Positions 44,421-53,728 of a DNA stretch of 64,000 nt are shown piece by piece. The translations under genes were made by a program, and so were the position numbers. The DNA comes from Bufo bufo (taxonomy: Eukaryota; Chordata; Amphibia; Anura; Bufonidae). Under the pieces are notes generated by a model. The model searched no databases and had not been told where the DNA came from. It worked only from the letters and a program-made list of their open reading frames with translations. Where the stretch lies: positions 219,796,624 through 219,860,623 of the forward strand of contig NC_053389.1 of NCBI RefSeq assembly GCF_905171765.1. The letters are read 5' to 3'. Position 1 is the stretch's first letter; every line of letters starts with the position of its first letter.

Positions 44421-44940
44421 GTGTACTTTCCGAAATGGGGTCATTTGTGGGATGTTTGTACTGTCTGGGCATTGTAGAACCTCAGGAAACATGACAGGTG
44501 CTCAGAAAGTCAGAGCTGCTTCAAAAAGCGGAAATTCACATTTTTGTACCATAGTTTGTAAACGCTATAACTTTTATCCAAACCATTTTTTTTTTACCCA
44601 AACATTTTTTTTTTATCATAGACATGTAGAACAATAAATTTAGAGCAAAATTTATATATGGATCTTTTTTTTTTTTTGCAAAATTTTACAACTGAAAGTG
44701 AAAAATGTCATTTTTTTGCAAAAAAATCGTTAAATTTCGATTAATAACAAAAAAAGTTAAAATGTCAGCAGCAATGAAATACCACCAAATGAAAGCTCTA
44801 TTAGTGAGAAGAAAAGGAGGTAAAATTCATTTGGGTGGTAAGTTGCATGACCGAGCAATAAACGGTGAAAGTAGTGTAGGTCAGAAGTGTAAAAAGTGGC
44901 CTGGTCTTTCAGGGTGTTTAAGCACTGGGGGCTGAGGTGG
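44421..44940. other. 3' part of the large TTAA transposon, no gene
   Basis: AT-rich with T runs (44586-44613, 44666-44679) and the terminal GGGGGCTGAGGTGG. No coding region. Confidence 0.6.
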
Positions 44941-45305
44941 TTAAGGAAGTTCTCATAATATAAGTTGCTTATATTCCACATTACAGGAGACACTATTAAA
45001 ATCCCCGCACATTATAAACACCCTGGATGTAAAACAATATGGCTTAATCTGCTGTAATAATTCCCTCCTCTCCTTTCTAGTCTGAAGAACATAGATATTA
45101 ATGGCTCTGTAATACACAGTGTCCAGTATAAAGTCCAGCATCAGGCAGCGGCCCGGACAGATCTCCAGGACTCTCTCCACCTCAACTTCTATCTTATTGA
45201 AAGAATCGCAACACCGTCATTTATCTCCAGCCCAAAGGACCAGACAGATGCTCCATGTCTCCAGTCTCTCTTGGCTGCAAACACCTGAGTATTGCTGTTC
45301 AAATA

Positions 45306-45597
45306 AGGCCTCATGCACACGACAGTGTTTTTTCACTGTCAGTGATTTGGCTTCAGTCGTCCGTGTCCGATTTTGCTTCAGTTGTGTTTCCTTGTGTCTT
45401 CCTTTTTTTTGTCTGACAGGGGAAAAAAAGGAAGGTTAATGAAAAGTGTAATTTTATTGCACCACGGTCTTGTAGAAAAAAGCAGACACGGACGACATAC
45501 CAGTTGTGCATCCGTTTTTTTTTTACGGACCCATTGACTTGAATGGGTCCGTTCTCCGTTTTCCACTGACAAGAATAGGACAGGTTATATTTTTTTA
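45306..45597. mobile_element. Harbinger-type MITE (GGCCTCATGCACAC family), right end lost
   Basis: Starts GGCCTCATGCACACGACAG after TAA (45303-45305). Carries ACGGACCCATTGACTTGAAT and GACAAGAATAGGACAGG as in sister elements. The right end is replaced by the DIRS remnant at about 45598, so a deletion or the DIRS fragment junction cut both. Confidence 0.75.
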
Positions 45598-45599
45598 GG

Positions 45600-46375
45600 T
45601 ATTGAAATTGATACCGAATTGATTGTGTTCCGGTTGCCCATTGATAAACTACAAAAGTTAACAGGTATGATTTCGGGATTCCTAGCAGTTAAATCCCTAC
45701 GGCAGATGCAGGCTTTAATGGGCCTATTGGTATTTGCCTGCCGTATTATGCCTATGGCTCGAGTTTTTTCCCGCCGCCTGTCTTTATCTACCTGCGGTGT
45801 AAAAAAGCCGGATCATCGGATTCACTTGATCAAGCAACTAAAATTGGATTTACATGTCTGGAATTCCTTTTTGGCTCAATATAATGGTCATACTTGTTAC
45901 CAATCAGGTGAAATCTCTTCCCCGGAATTATCGTTATTCTCGGATGCTGCCGGGTCTACCGGTTTTGGTGTCATATTTGGCTGTGAGTGGTGTGCCGCCG
46001 AGTGGCCGGACACCTGGCGCGATCTTGGTTTTTGTTCCAATATAACCTTGTTAGAATTGTTTCCAATTATTCTGGCCATTCATTTATGGGGCCCCTGTTT
46101 ACAAAACAAAAGGATCTGACAACATGTCTGTGGTTTATTGTATTAATTCTTTAACTTCCTCTTCTTTTCCAGTCCTCTCCTTACTGCGCCACCTTGTCCT
46201 TCGTTGTTTGGAGTTTAATGTTTGGTTTCGGGCCCGTCATGTGTCTGGAGTCGACAACTCGTTGGCTGATGCTCTTTCCCGTTTTCGTTGGCAGGACTTC
46301 AGGACTCTCTTGCCAGGGGGCAATCCCAGAGGGTTTACCTTGCCCGCCGACGCTGTGGGATTTACCGATCCTTGA
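45600..46375 (+). pseudogene. DIRS RT C-terminus and RNase H
   Basis: Frame 1 reads GIEIDTELIVFRLPIDKLQK, then KSLRQMQALMGLLVFACRIM, and the RNase H start LSLFSDAAGSTGFGVIFG, CEWCAAEWPDTW and LLELFPIILAIHLWG. After KRI a stop appears at 46117-46119; a deletion of about ten bases puts the end in another frame: DNMSVVYCINSLTSSS, FNVWFRARHVSG and NSLADALSRF. The FSDAAG, E of LELF, D of TDNMSVV (T lost) and the final D of NSLADALSR are the usual RNase H carboxylates. The YxDD palm motif lies upstream and is absent. Confidence 0.88.
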
Positions 46376-46378
46376 TTA

Positions 46379-47257
46379 ATGGCGATGGTATGCGCTTCAG
46401 TGTCTCCAGCAACTTGGTCGGCATATGGTAAGGCCTGGGCTGAATGGTGGGAAGTGGCGCTTGACTTTGGGGAGGCTACATTGCCAGCTGCGTGCTTTGA
46501 GGTGACCATTTCTTATCTGTTGAGCCTGCGCACTAGAGGTGTTTCAGCGTTAATGGCGCAGCGTCGACTATGGGGAGTAGGTTTTTATCTTAGACTGCGG
46601 GGTTGGCCGGATGTCACCCAGCATTTCTTGATTAGGCAAGCTAACAAAGGATGGCGCAAAGAACATGTTCGGCGTGAATGTCGTCGCCCCGTGTCATATT
46701 CATTATTGTCGCGCATTTGTCAGGTTCTCCCCTCTGTTTGTTCATCTCCTTATAAGGTGTTATTATTTAGGGCAGCTTTTTGCTTAGCCTTTTTTGCTGC
46801 CCTACGAATTGGTGAGTTGGTATCCCCTTCTATTACACGACTAGGAGGTTTAGGTGTTAGTGATGTTTTCATCAACGATTCTGCTCTTAGAGTTTTCATT
46901 AGGCGTTCCAAAACGGATTGTTTTGCGAAAGGCACGTGGCTCCCTTTGCATAAGATCGACAGCCCGGCTTGCCCCCATGCTGCTGTTGCTCAGTTTTTGG
47001 CGTCATGCGCACCAGGCTCCCCTTTTTTGGTGCATGCCGATAGCACCCCCCTTACCCGTTTTCAATTTAGGTAAATTTTTCGTCGTTGCTTGCTTGCGCT
47101 TCAATTACCAGTTACTGATTTTGGAACACATTCTTTCAGAATAGGGGCGGCCACCGAGTCGGCTCGGGCTGGCTTGCCTGAGGCTGACGTTCAGCGGATT
47201 GGCAGATGGAAATCGGCCTGTTTTGCTTCTTATGTTCGCCCTCATTTACTGATTTGA
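46379..47257 (+). pseudogene. DIRS tyrosine recombinase, one nonsense codon
   Basis: Integrates the circular DNA copy by site-specific recombination instead of a DDE integrase. Starts at ATG 46379 (MAMVCASVSPATWSAYGK), just after the RNase H stop. The SAM-like N-terminal part (WAEWWEVAL..LSLRTRGVSALMAQRRL) precedes the catalytic domain with the first Arg in FFAALRIGELVSP, the H-x-x-R box in THSFRIGAATESA and the nucleophile Tyr in ACFASYVRPHLL. The frame is open to TGA 47255-47257 except for TAA at 47072-47074 (FQF-R-stop-IFRRCL; CAA to TAA is the simplest origin). About 293 residues. Otherwise all catalytic residues I can place are present. Confidence 0.9.
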
Positions 47258-47270
47258 ATTTCTTTTAGGT

Positions 47271-47418
47271 TCGGTACAGCCCACCGTGTGTTTTATCGGA
47301 CACTCCTATATCTTCTGGGCAGGCCAGCGAGCGGAATGTCGCCCGGGTGGCCGCTGCCTCGGTTTTAGGAACATCCAAGTCCGTTGGCGGGGAGTTCGGG
47401 GTTTACGCTGGTCACAAG
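47271..47418 (+). pseudogene. SGNH-hydrolase-like fragment of the DIRS element
   Basis: SVQPTVCFIGHSYIFWAGQR, AECRPGGRCLGF and VRWRGVRGLRW. The GHSY motif at the start is the block-I nucleophile region of SGNH/GDSL hydrolases, known as an accessory reading frame of Ngaro-type elements. It is cut by the hAT element at 47418 after about 50 codons, so the other catalytic blocks are missing. TTTCTTTTAG at 47260-47269 directly before it looks like a splice acceptor, so the domain may be reached by splicing. Role of the domain is unknown. Confidence 0.75.
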
Positions 47419-47566
47419 TAGGGATGAGCGAACCCGAACTGTATAGTTCGGGTTCGTACCGAATTTTGGGGTGTCCGTGAAACGGACCCGAACATTTGCG
47501 TAAAAGTCCGTGTTCGGGTTCGGTGTTCGGCGCTTTCTTGGCGCTTTTTGAAAGGCTGCAAAGCAG

Positions 47567-47675
47567 CCAATCAACAAGCGTCATACTACTTGCCCCAAGA
47601 GGCCATCACAGCCTTGCCTACTATTGGCATGGCTGTGATTGGCCAGTGCAGCATGTGACCCAGCCTCTATATAAG
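47567..47675 (+). promoter_or_regulatory. Transposase promoter: CCAAT boxes and TATA box
   Basis: CCAAT at 47567-47571, inverted CCAAT (ATTGG) at 47623-47627 and 47638-47642, and CTATATAAG at 47667-47675. Spacing and order fit an RNA polymerase II core promoter with a start near 47700. Transcription would pass through about 2.4 kb of repeats before the transposase ATG, so the leader may be spliced. Confidence 0.65.
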
Positions 47676-47945
47676 CTTGGGTCACGTTGCGCTGCACGTC
47701 ACTCTGCTGATTCAAGCATAGGGAGAGGTTGCAGCTGCGACGTTAGGGCGAGATTAGGCAGTGATTAACTCCTCCAAAAGACTTCATTCTGTGATCGATC
47801 TGCAGCTGTCGATCATTGAAGTGCTAGTATTGACTTGCTCACTTTTTTGAGGTTGCCCAGAGCGTTTTTAGATCACTTTTTTTCTAGGGTGATCGGCGGC
47901 CATTTTGTGACTTGTGGTGCGCCAGCACAAGCTATCACCAAGTGT

Positions 47946-48245
47946 ATTTAACCATCAATAGTGTGGTTATTTTGTGCCATATCCTACATCAGCTGCAGGC
48001 TGAGCCTGTGTCACCGAAGTGCATTTAACCATCAACAGTCTGGTTATTTTTTGGCCATATACTACATCAGCTGCAGGCTGAGCCTGTGTCACCGAAGTGC
48101 ATTTAACCATCAACAGTCTGATTATTTTTTGGCCATATACTACATCTGGTGCAGGCTGAGCCTGTGTCACCCAAGTGCATTTAACCATCAACAGTGTGGT
48201 TATTTTTTGGCCATATACTACATCAGGGGCAAGTTGAGCCTGTCA
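47946..48245. repeat. 78-bp tandem repeat in the hAT leader
   Basis: ATTTAACCATCAAYAGTSTG recurs at about 47946, 48023, 48101 and 48179, a 77-78-bp period, with GGCCATATACTACATC and GCTGAGCCTGTGTCACC in each. Four units. Because 78 is a multiple of three, both strands keep open frames; none looks coding. Confidence 0.92.
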
Positions 48246-50160
48246 CCCAGCGCCTAAAAAATAGACCTGACATTTCTATTCAACTAAATCTGTACTGTTT
48301 TAGCTAGTCAAGTTATTTGTAGTGACCGTAAAAGCACACTTTTTTTTCTGGGTTGAAAAACTATTCCCAAATTTGCCATTCTCCAAATAACTAGTTTCTG
48401 GTATTTGAGGCCTACTTGAAATCTATCCCAAAAAGGATATCTTACATTGAAGGTACTGATAGTGTCATTCAGAAAAACCTAAGACACACGCTACCGTGCA
48501 GATAGAAGTCTGATTCTGAGATTAAACCTTAACCTGTCACACAGTGCAAAAAAAAACAGGTCTCACATTTCTATTCAAGCAAATCTGTACTGTTTTAGCT
48601 GCTCAAGTTATTTGTAGTGACCGTAAAAGCACACTTTTTTTTCTTGGTTGAAAAACTATTCCCAAATTTGCCATTCTCAAAATAACTAGTTTCTGGTATT
48701 TGAGGCCTACTTGAAATCTATCCCAAAAAGGATATCTTACATTGAAGGTACTGATAGTGTCATTCAGAAAAACCTAAGACACACGCTACCGTGCAGATAG
48801 AAGTCTGATTCTGAGATTAAACCTTAACCTGTCACACAGTGCAAAAAAAAACAGGTCTCACATTTCTATTCAAGCAAATCTGTACTGTTTTAGCTGGTCA
48901 AGTTATTTGTAGCGACCGTAAAAGCACACTTTTTTTTCTGGGTTGAAAAACTATTCCCAAATTTGCCATTCTCCAAATAACTAGTTTCTGGTATTTGAGG
49001 CCTACTTGAAATCTATCCCAAAAAGGATATCTTACATTGAAGGTACTGATAGTGTCATTCAGAAAAACCTAAGACACAAGCTACCGTGCAGATAGAAGTC
49101 TGATTCTGAGATTAAACCTTAACCTGTCACACAGTGCAAAAAAAAACAGGTCTCACATTTCTATTCAAGCAAATCTGTACTGCTTTAACTGGTCAAGTTA
49201 TTTGTAGCGACCGTAAAAGCACACTTTTTTTTCTGGGTTGAAAAACTATTCCCAAATTTGCCATTCTCAAAATAACTAGTTTCTGGTATTTGAGGCCTAC
49301 TTGAAATCTATCCCAAAAAGGATATCTTACATTGAAGGTACTGATAGTGTCATTCAGAAAAACCTAAGACACACGCTACCGTGCAGATAGAAGTCTGATT
49401 CTGAGATTAAACCTTAACCTGTCACACAGTGCAAAAAAAAACAGGTCTCACATTTCTATTCAAGCAAATCTGTACTGTTTTAGCTGGTCAAGTTATTTGT
49501 AGCGACCGTAAAAGCCCTTTTTTTTTTCTGGGTTGAAAAACTATTCCCAAATTTGCCATTCTCCAAATAACTAGTTTCTGGTATTTGAGGCCTACTTGAA
49601 ATCTATCCCAAAAAGGATATCTTACATTGAAGGTACTGATAGTGTCATTCAGAAAAACCTAAGACACACGCTACCGTGCAGATAGAAGTCTGATTCTGAG
49701 ATTAAACCTTAACCTGTCACACAGTGCAAAAAAAAACAGGTCTCACATATTTATTCAAGCAAATCTGTACTGTTTTAGCTGGTCAAGTTATTTGTAGCGA
49801 CCGTAAAAGCACACTTTTTTTTCTGGGTTGAAAAACTATTCCCAAATTTGCCATTCTCCAAATAACTAGTTTCTGGTATTTGAGGCCTACTTGAAATCTA
49901 TCCCAAAAAGGATATCTTACATTGAAGGTACTGATAGTGTCATTCAGAAAAACCTAAGACACACGCTACCGTGCAGATAGAAGTCTGATTCTGAGATTAA
50001 ACCTTAACCTGTCACACAGTGCAAAAAAAAAAAACAGGTCTCACATATTTATTCAAGCAAATCTGTACTGTTTTAGCTGGTCAAGTTATTTGTAGCGACC
50101 GTAAAAGCACACTTTTTTTTCTGGGTTGAAAAACTATTACCAAATTTGCCATTCTCAAAA
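48246..50160. repeat. 295-bp tandem repeat in the hAT leader, about 6.5 units
   Basis: AACCTGTCACACAGTGC occurs at 48531, 48826, 49121, 49416, 49711 and 50006, exactly 295 bp apart except for A-run changes in the last unit. Units include CTGGTATTTGAGGCCTACTT and CATTGAAGGTACTGATAGTG. Near-identity points to recent amplification or conversion. The final unit breaks off at 50160, 18 bp before the transposase ATG, so unit sequence forms the immediate leader. Confidence 0.95.
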
Positions 50161-50178
50161 TTGTGGTGAACGGGAACA

Positions 50179-53100
50179 ATGAGGAAAACATCTAATAAGG
50201 GACGCGGGCGCGGACGTGGACATGGTCGTGGTGGTGTTAGTGGACCCTCTGGTGCTGGGAGAGGACGTGGCCGTTCTGCCACAGCCACACGTCCTAGTGT
50301 ACCAACTACCTCAGGTCCCAGTAGCCGCCAGAATTTACAGGGATATTTGGTGGGGCCCAATGCCGTTCTAAGGATGGTAAGGCCTGAGCAGGTACAGGCA
50401 TTAGTCAATTGGGTGGCCGACAGTGCATCCAGCACGTTCACATTATCTCCCACCCAGTCTTCTGCAGAAAGCGCACAGATGGCGCATGAAAACCAAGCCC
50501 ATCAGTCTGTCACATCACCCCCATGCATATCAGGGAAACTGTCTGAGCCTCAAGTTATGCAGCAGTCTCTTATGCTGTTTGAAGACTCTGCTGCCAGGGT
50601 TTCCCAAGGGCATCCACCTAGCTCTTCACCAGGGGTGGAAGAGATAGAATGCACTAACGCACAACCACTTATGTTTCCTGATGATGAGGACATGGGAATA
50701 CCACCTCAGCACGTCTCTGATGATGACGAAACACAGGTGCCAACTGCTGCGTCTTTCTGCAGTATGCAGACTGAACAGGAGGTCAGGGGTCAAGACTGGG
50801 TGGAAGACGATGCAGGGGACGATGAGGTCCTAGACCCCACATGGAATGAAGGTCGTGCCACTGACTTTCAGAGTTCGGAGGAAGAGGCAGTGGTGAGACC
50901 GAGCCAACAGCGTAGCAAAAGAGGGAGCAGTGGGCAAAATCAGAACACCCGCCGCCAAGAGACTCCGCCTGCTACTGACCGCCGCCATCTGGGACCGAGC
51001 ACCCCAAAGGCAGCTTCAAGGAGTTCCCTGGCATGGCACTTCTTCAAACAATGTGCTGACGACAAGACCCGAGTGGTTTGCACACTGTGCCATCAGAGCC
51101 TGAAGCGAGGCATTAACGTTCTGAACCTTAGCACAACCTGCATGACCAGGCACCTGCATGCAAAGCATGAACTGCAGTGGAGTAAACACCTTAAAAACAA
51201 GGAAGTCACTCAGGCTCCCCCTGCTGCCTCTTCTGCTGCTGCCGCCTCGGCCTCTTCTGCTGCTGCCGCCGCCTCGGCCTCTTCTGCTGCTGCTGCCGCC
51301 GCCTCGGCCTCTTCCTCTGCCTCTGGAGGAACGTTGGCACCTGCCGCCCAGCAAACATGGGATGTACCACCAACACCACCACCTGCGTCACCAAGCATCT
51401 CAACCATGTCACACGGCAGCGTTCAGCTCTCCATCTCGCAAACATTTGAGAGAAAGCGTAAATTCCCACCTAGCCACCCTCGATCCCTGGCCCTCAATGC
51501 CAGCATTTCTAAACTACTGGCCTATGAAATGCTGTCATTTAGGCTGGTGGACACACACAGCTTCAAACAGCTCATGTCACTTGCTGTCCCACAGTATGTT
51601 GTTCCCAGCCGCCACTACTTCTCCAAGAGAGCCGTGCCTTCCCTGCACAAACAAGTGTCCGATAAAATCAAGTGTGCACTGCGCAACGCCATCTGTGGCA
51701 AGGTCCTAACCACAGATACGTGGACCAGTAAGCACGGCCAGGGATGCTATATCTCCCTAACTGCACACTGGGTAAATGTAGTGGCGGCTGGGCCCCAGGC
51801 GGAGAGCTGTTTGGCGCACGTTCTTCCGCCGCCAAGGATCGCAGGGCAACATTCTTTGCCTCCTGTCTCCTCCTCCTCCTACTCAGCTTCCTCCTCCTCT
51901 TCTTCCACCTGCTCATCCAGTCAGCCACACACCTTCACCACCAACTTCAGCACAGCACGGAGTAAACGTCAACAGGCCATTCTGAAACTCATATGTTTGG
52001 GGGACAGGCCCCACACCGCACAGGAGTTGTGGCGGGGTATAGAACAACAGACCGACGAGTGGTTGCTGTCGGTGAGCCTCAAGCCCGACCTGGTGGTGTG
52101 CGATAATGGGCGAAATCTCGTTGCAGCTCTGGGACTAGCCGGTTTGACGCACATCCCTTGCCTGGCGCATGTGCTGAATTTGGTGGTGCAGAAGTTTATT
52201 CGCAACTACCCCGACATGTCAGAGCTGCTGCATAAAGTGCGGGCCGTCTGTTCGCGCTTCCGGCGTTCACACCCTGCCGCTGCTCGCCTGTCTGCGCTAC
52301 AGCATAACTTCGGCCTTCCCGCTCACCGCCTCATATGCGACGTACCCACCAGGTGGAACTCCACCTTGCATATGCTAGACAGACTGTGCGGGCAGCAGCA
52401 GGCCATAGTGGAGTTTCAGCTGCAGCACGCACGGGTCAGTCGCACTGTGGATCAGACACACTTCACCACCAATGACTGGGCCTCCATGCGAGACCTGTGT
52501 GCCCTGTTGCGAGTACTCCACCAACATGGCCAGTGGCGATGACGCCGTTATCAGCGTTACAATACCACTTCTATGTCTCCTTGAGAAAACACTTAGGGCG
52601 ATGATGGAAGAGGAGGTGGCCCAGGAGGAAGAGGAGGAAGAGGGGTCATTTTTAGCACTTTCAGGCCAGTCTCTTCGAAGTGACTCAGAGGGAGGTTTTT
52701 TGGAACACCAGAGGCCAGGTACAAATGTGGCCAGACAGGGTCCACTACTGGAGGACGAGGATGAGGAGGAGGTGGAGGAGGATGAAGCATGTTCACAGCG
52801 GGGTGGCACCCAAAGCAGCTCGGGCCCATCACTGGTGCGTGGCTGGGGGGAAACACAGGACGATGACGATACGCCTCCCACAGAGGACAGCTTGTCCTTA
52901 CCTCTGGGCAGCCTGGCACACATGAGCGACTACATGCTGCAGTGCCTGCGCAACGACAGCAGAGTTGCCCACATTTTAACGTGTGCGGACTACTGGGTTG
53001 CCACCCTGCTGGATCCCCGGTACAAAGACAATGTGCCCACCTTACTTCCTACACTGGAGCGTGATAGGAAGATGCGCGAGTACAAGCGCACGTTGGTAGA

Positions 53101-53614
53101 CGCGCTACTGAGAGCATTCCCAAATGTCACAGGGGAACCAGTGGAAGCCCAAGGCGAAGGCAGAGGAGGAGCAAGAGGTCGCCAACGCAGCTGTGTCACG
53201 GCCAGCTCCTCTGAGGGCAGGGTTAGCATGGCAGAGATGTGGAAAAGTTTTGTCACCACGCCACAGCTAAGTGCACCACCACCTGATACGGAACGTGTTA
53301 GCAGGAGGCAACATTTCACTAACATGGTGGAACAGTACCTGTGCACACCCCTCCACGTACTGACTGATGGTTCGGCCCCATTCAACTTCTGGGTCTCCAA
53401 ATTGTCCACGTGGTCAGAGCTAGCCTTTTATGCCTTGGAGGTGCTGGCCTGCCCGGCGGCCAGCGTTTTGTCTGAACGTGTATTCAGCACGGCAGGGGGC
53501 GTCATTACAGACAAACGCAGCCGCCTGTCTACAGCCAATGTGGACAAGCTGACGTTCATAAAAATGAACCAGGCATATATCCCACAGGACCTGTCCATCC
53601 CTTGTGCAGATTAG
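50179..53614 (+). pseudogene. hAT transposase (ZBED-like), single frameshift
   Basis: Cut-and-paste transposase. ATG 50179 (MRKTSNKGRGRGRG) opens an RG-rich, then Ser/acidic N-terminus. BED zinc finger: C301, C304, H325 or H327, H330 (VVCTLC..RHLHAKH). A poly-Ala/Ser run (about residues 349-378) follows. The RNase-H-fold catalytic domain has D513 (TTDTWTS), D642 (VVCDNGRN), the IPCLAHVLNL helix and R725-W726 (TRWNS). A small deletion near 52515 shifts frame; the rest runs to TAG 53612-53614 with an acidic linker, LDPRYKD, the third catalytic Glu in SVLSERVFSTAG (53474) and the dimerisation domain (WVSKLSTWSELAFYALEVL). About 1,140 residues. Everything else is open, so the copy is young. Confidence 0.93.
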
Positions 53615-53728
53615 ATATTAACTACCTCCCCTTAACAATATATTATTCTACTCCAGGGCACTTCCTCATTCAATACTATTTTTAATTTCATTTTACCATT
53701 ATATTGCGGGGCAACCCAAAGTTGAATG
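53615..53728 (+). other. hAT 3' UTR before the satellite array
   Basis: AT-rich sequence following TAG, leading without a visible break into the first 141-bp unit at about 53729. No AATAAA is seen here, so a poly(A) site would have to lie beyond the array. Confidence 0.55.

Larger units (their letters stand above)
40451..44940. mobile_element. Large non-coding TTAA transposon, 4.5 kb
   Basis: Left end CCACCTCCGGACCGCC and right end GGGGGCTGAGGTGG form a short inverted repeat (CCACCTC), flanked by TTAA at 40447-40450 and 44941-44944. The left TTAA is shared with the neighbouring MITE. No transposase is found in any frame, so it depends on another element of piggyBac or Kolobok type. The interior has a hairpin (40607-40648, CAGCCTGCCAGCG), a longer one (40672-40710), a 191-bp tandem array and a set of inverted repeats. 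Confidence 0.85.
35325..45302 (-). mobile_element. Tx1-like LINE (LINE-2), antisense, heavily interrupted
   Basis: ORF2 of a second Tx1-like LINE reads from 45302 leftward to 35325 once insertions are skipped. LINE segments: 44945-45302, 39856-39951, 39193-39207, 36357-38249, 35325-36038. Insertions: 36042-36353, 38252-39190, 39208-39855, 39956-40446 and 40451-44940. The 5' side is cut by a MITE at 45306; the 3' side ends at 35325 without a tail. Confidence 0.88.
35325..45302 (-). pseudogene. LINE-2 ORF2, endonuclease-reverse transcriptase, in five pieces
   Basis: Endonuclease head at 45302-44945 (RDWRHGASVWSF, then CLMLDFILDTVYYRAINIYV and IMCGDFNSVSCN). It continues at 39951-39856 (QQAHLVDPYVLH.., AYTYHKAGNASG), then IDRVYIKREVRSSDYR across the Tc1 insertion, and SPIEFSNHCMV. 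Linker and RT follow: PITEEEVKRSIDSLKTKKSP, a one-base deletion near 37480, YVVGLDQSKAFDRVHHDYL, VRQGCPLSPLLYVFSLDPFL, and an intact FCAYADDVRVLV. The thumb and C-terminal domain (FFHFLWGNRVNIVRRN, KDVSWLAFHGKMYVRKNL, MEHFLLDCPFSVQVW) reach 35325. Similar in layout to LINE-1 but clearly a different family by sequence. Confidence 0.88.
45598..47418 (+). mobile_element. DIRS/Ngaro-type retroelement remnant
   Basis: Contains in order the RT C-terminal part with RNase H, a tyrosine recombinase and an SGNH-hydrolase-like fragment, the gene order of DIRS-superfamily elements of the Ngaro kind. Gag and the RT palm are missing on the left; the right side is cut by the hAT element, whose 8-bp flank GTCACAAG is at 47411-47418. 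No split direct or inverted terminal repeats are in view. Confidence 0.85.

Noticed and set aside
45619..47257. Bacterial-type integrase or phage remnant
   Set aside because: The tyrosine recombinase is preceded by retroelement RT/RNase H and followed by an SGNH-like frame, the order of DIRS/Ngaro retroelements.
47961..48257. Repeated CHRSAFNHQQ-type peptide
   Set aside because: The 78-bp leader repeat has a length divisible by three; the frame has no independent support.
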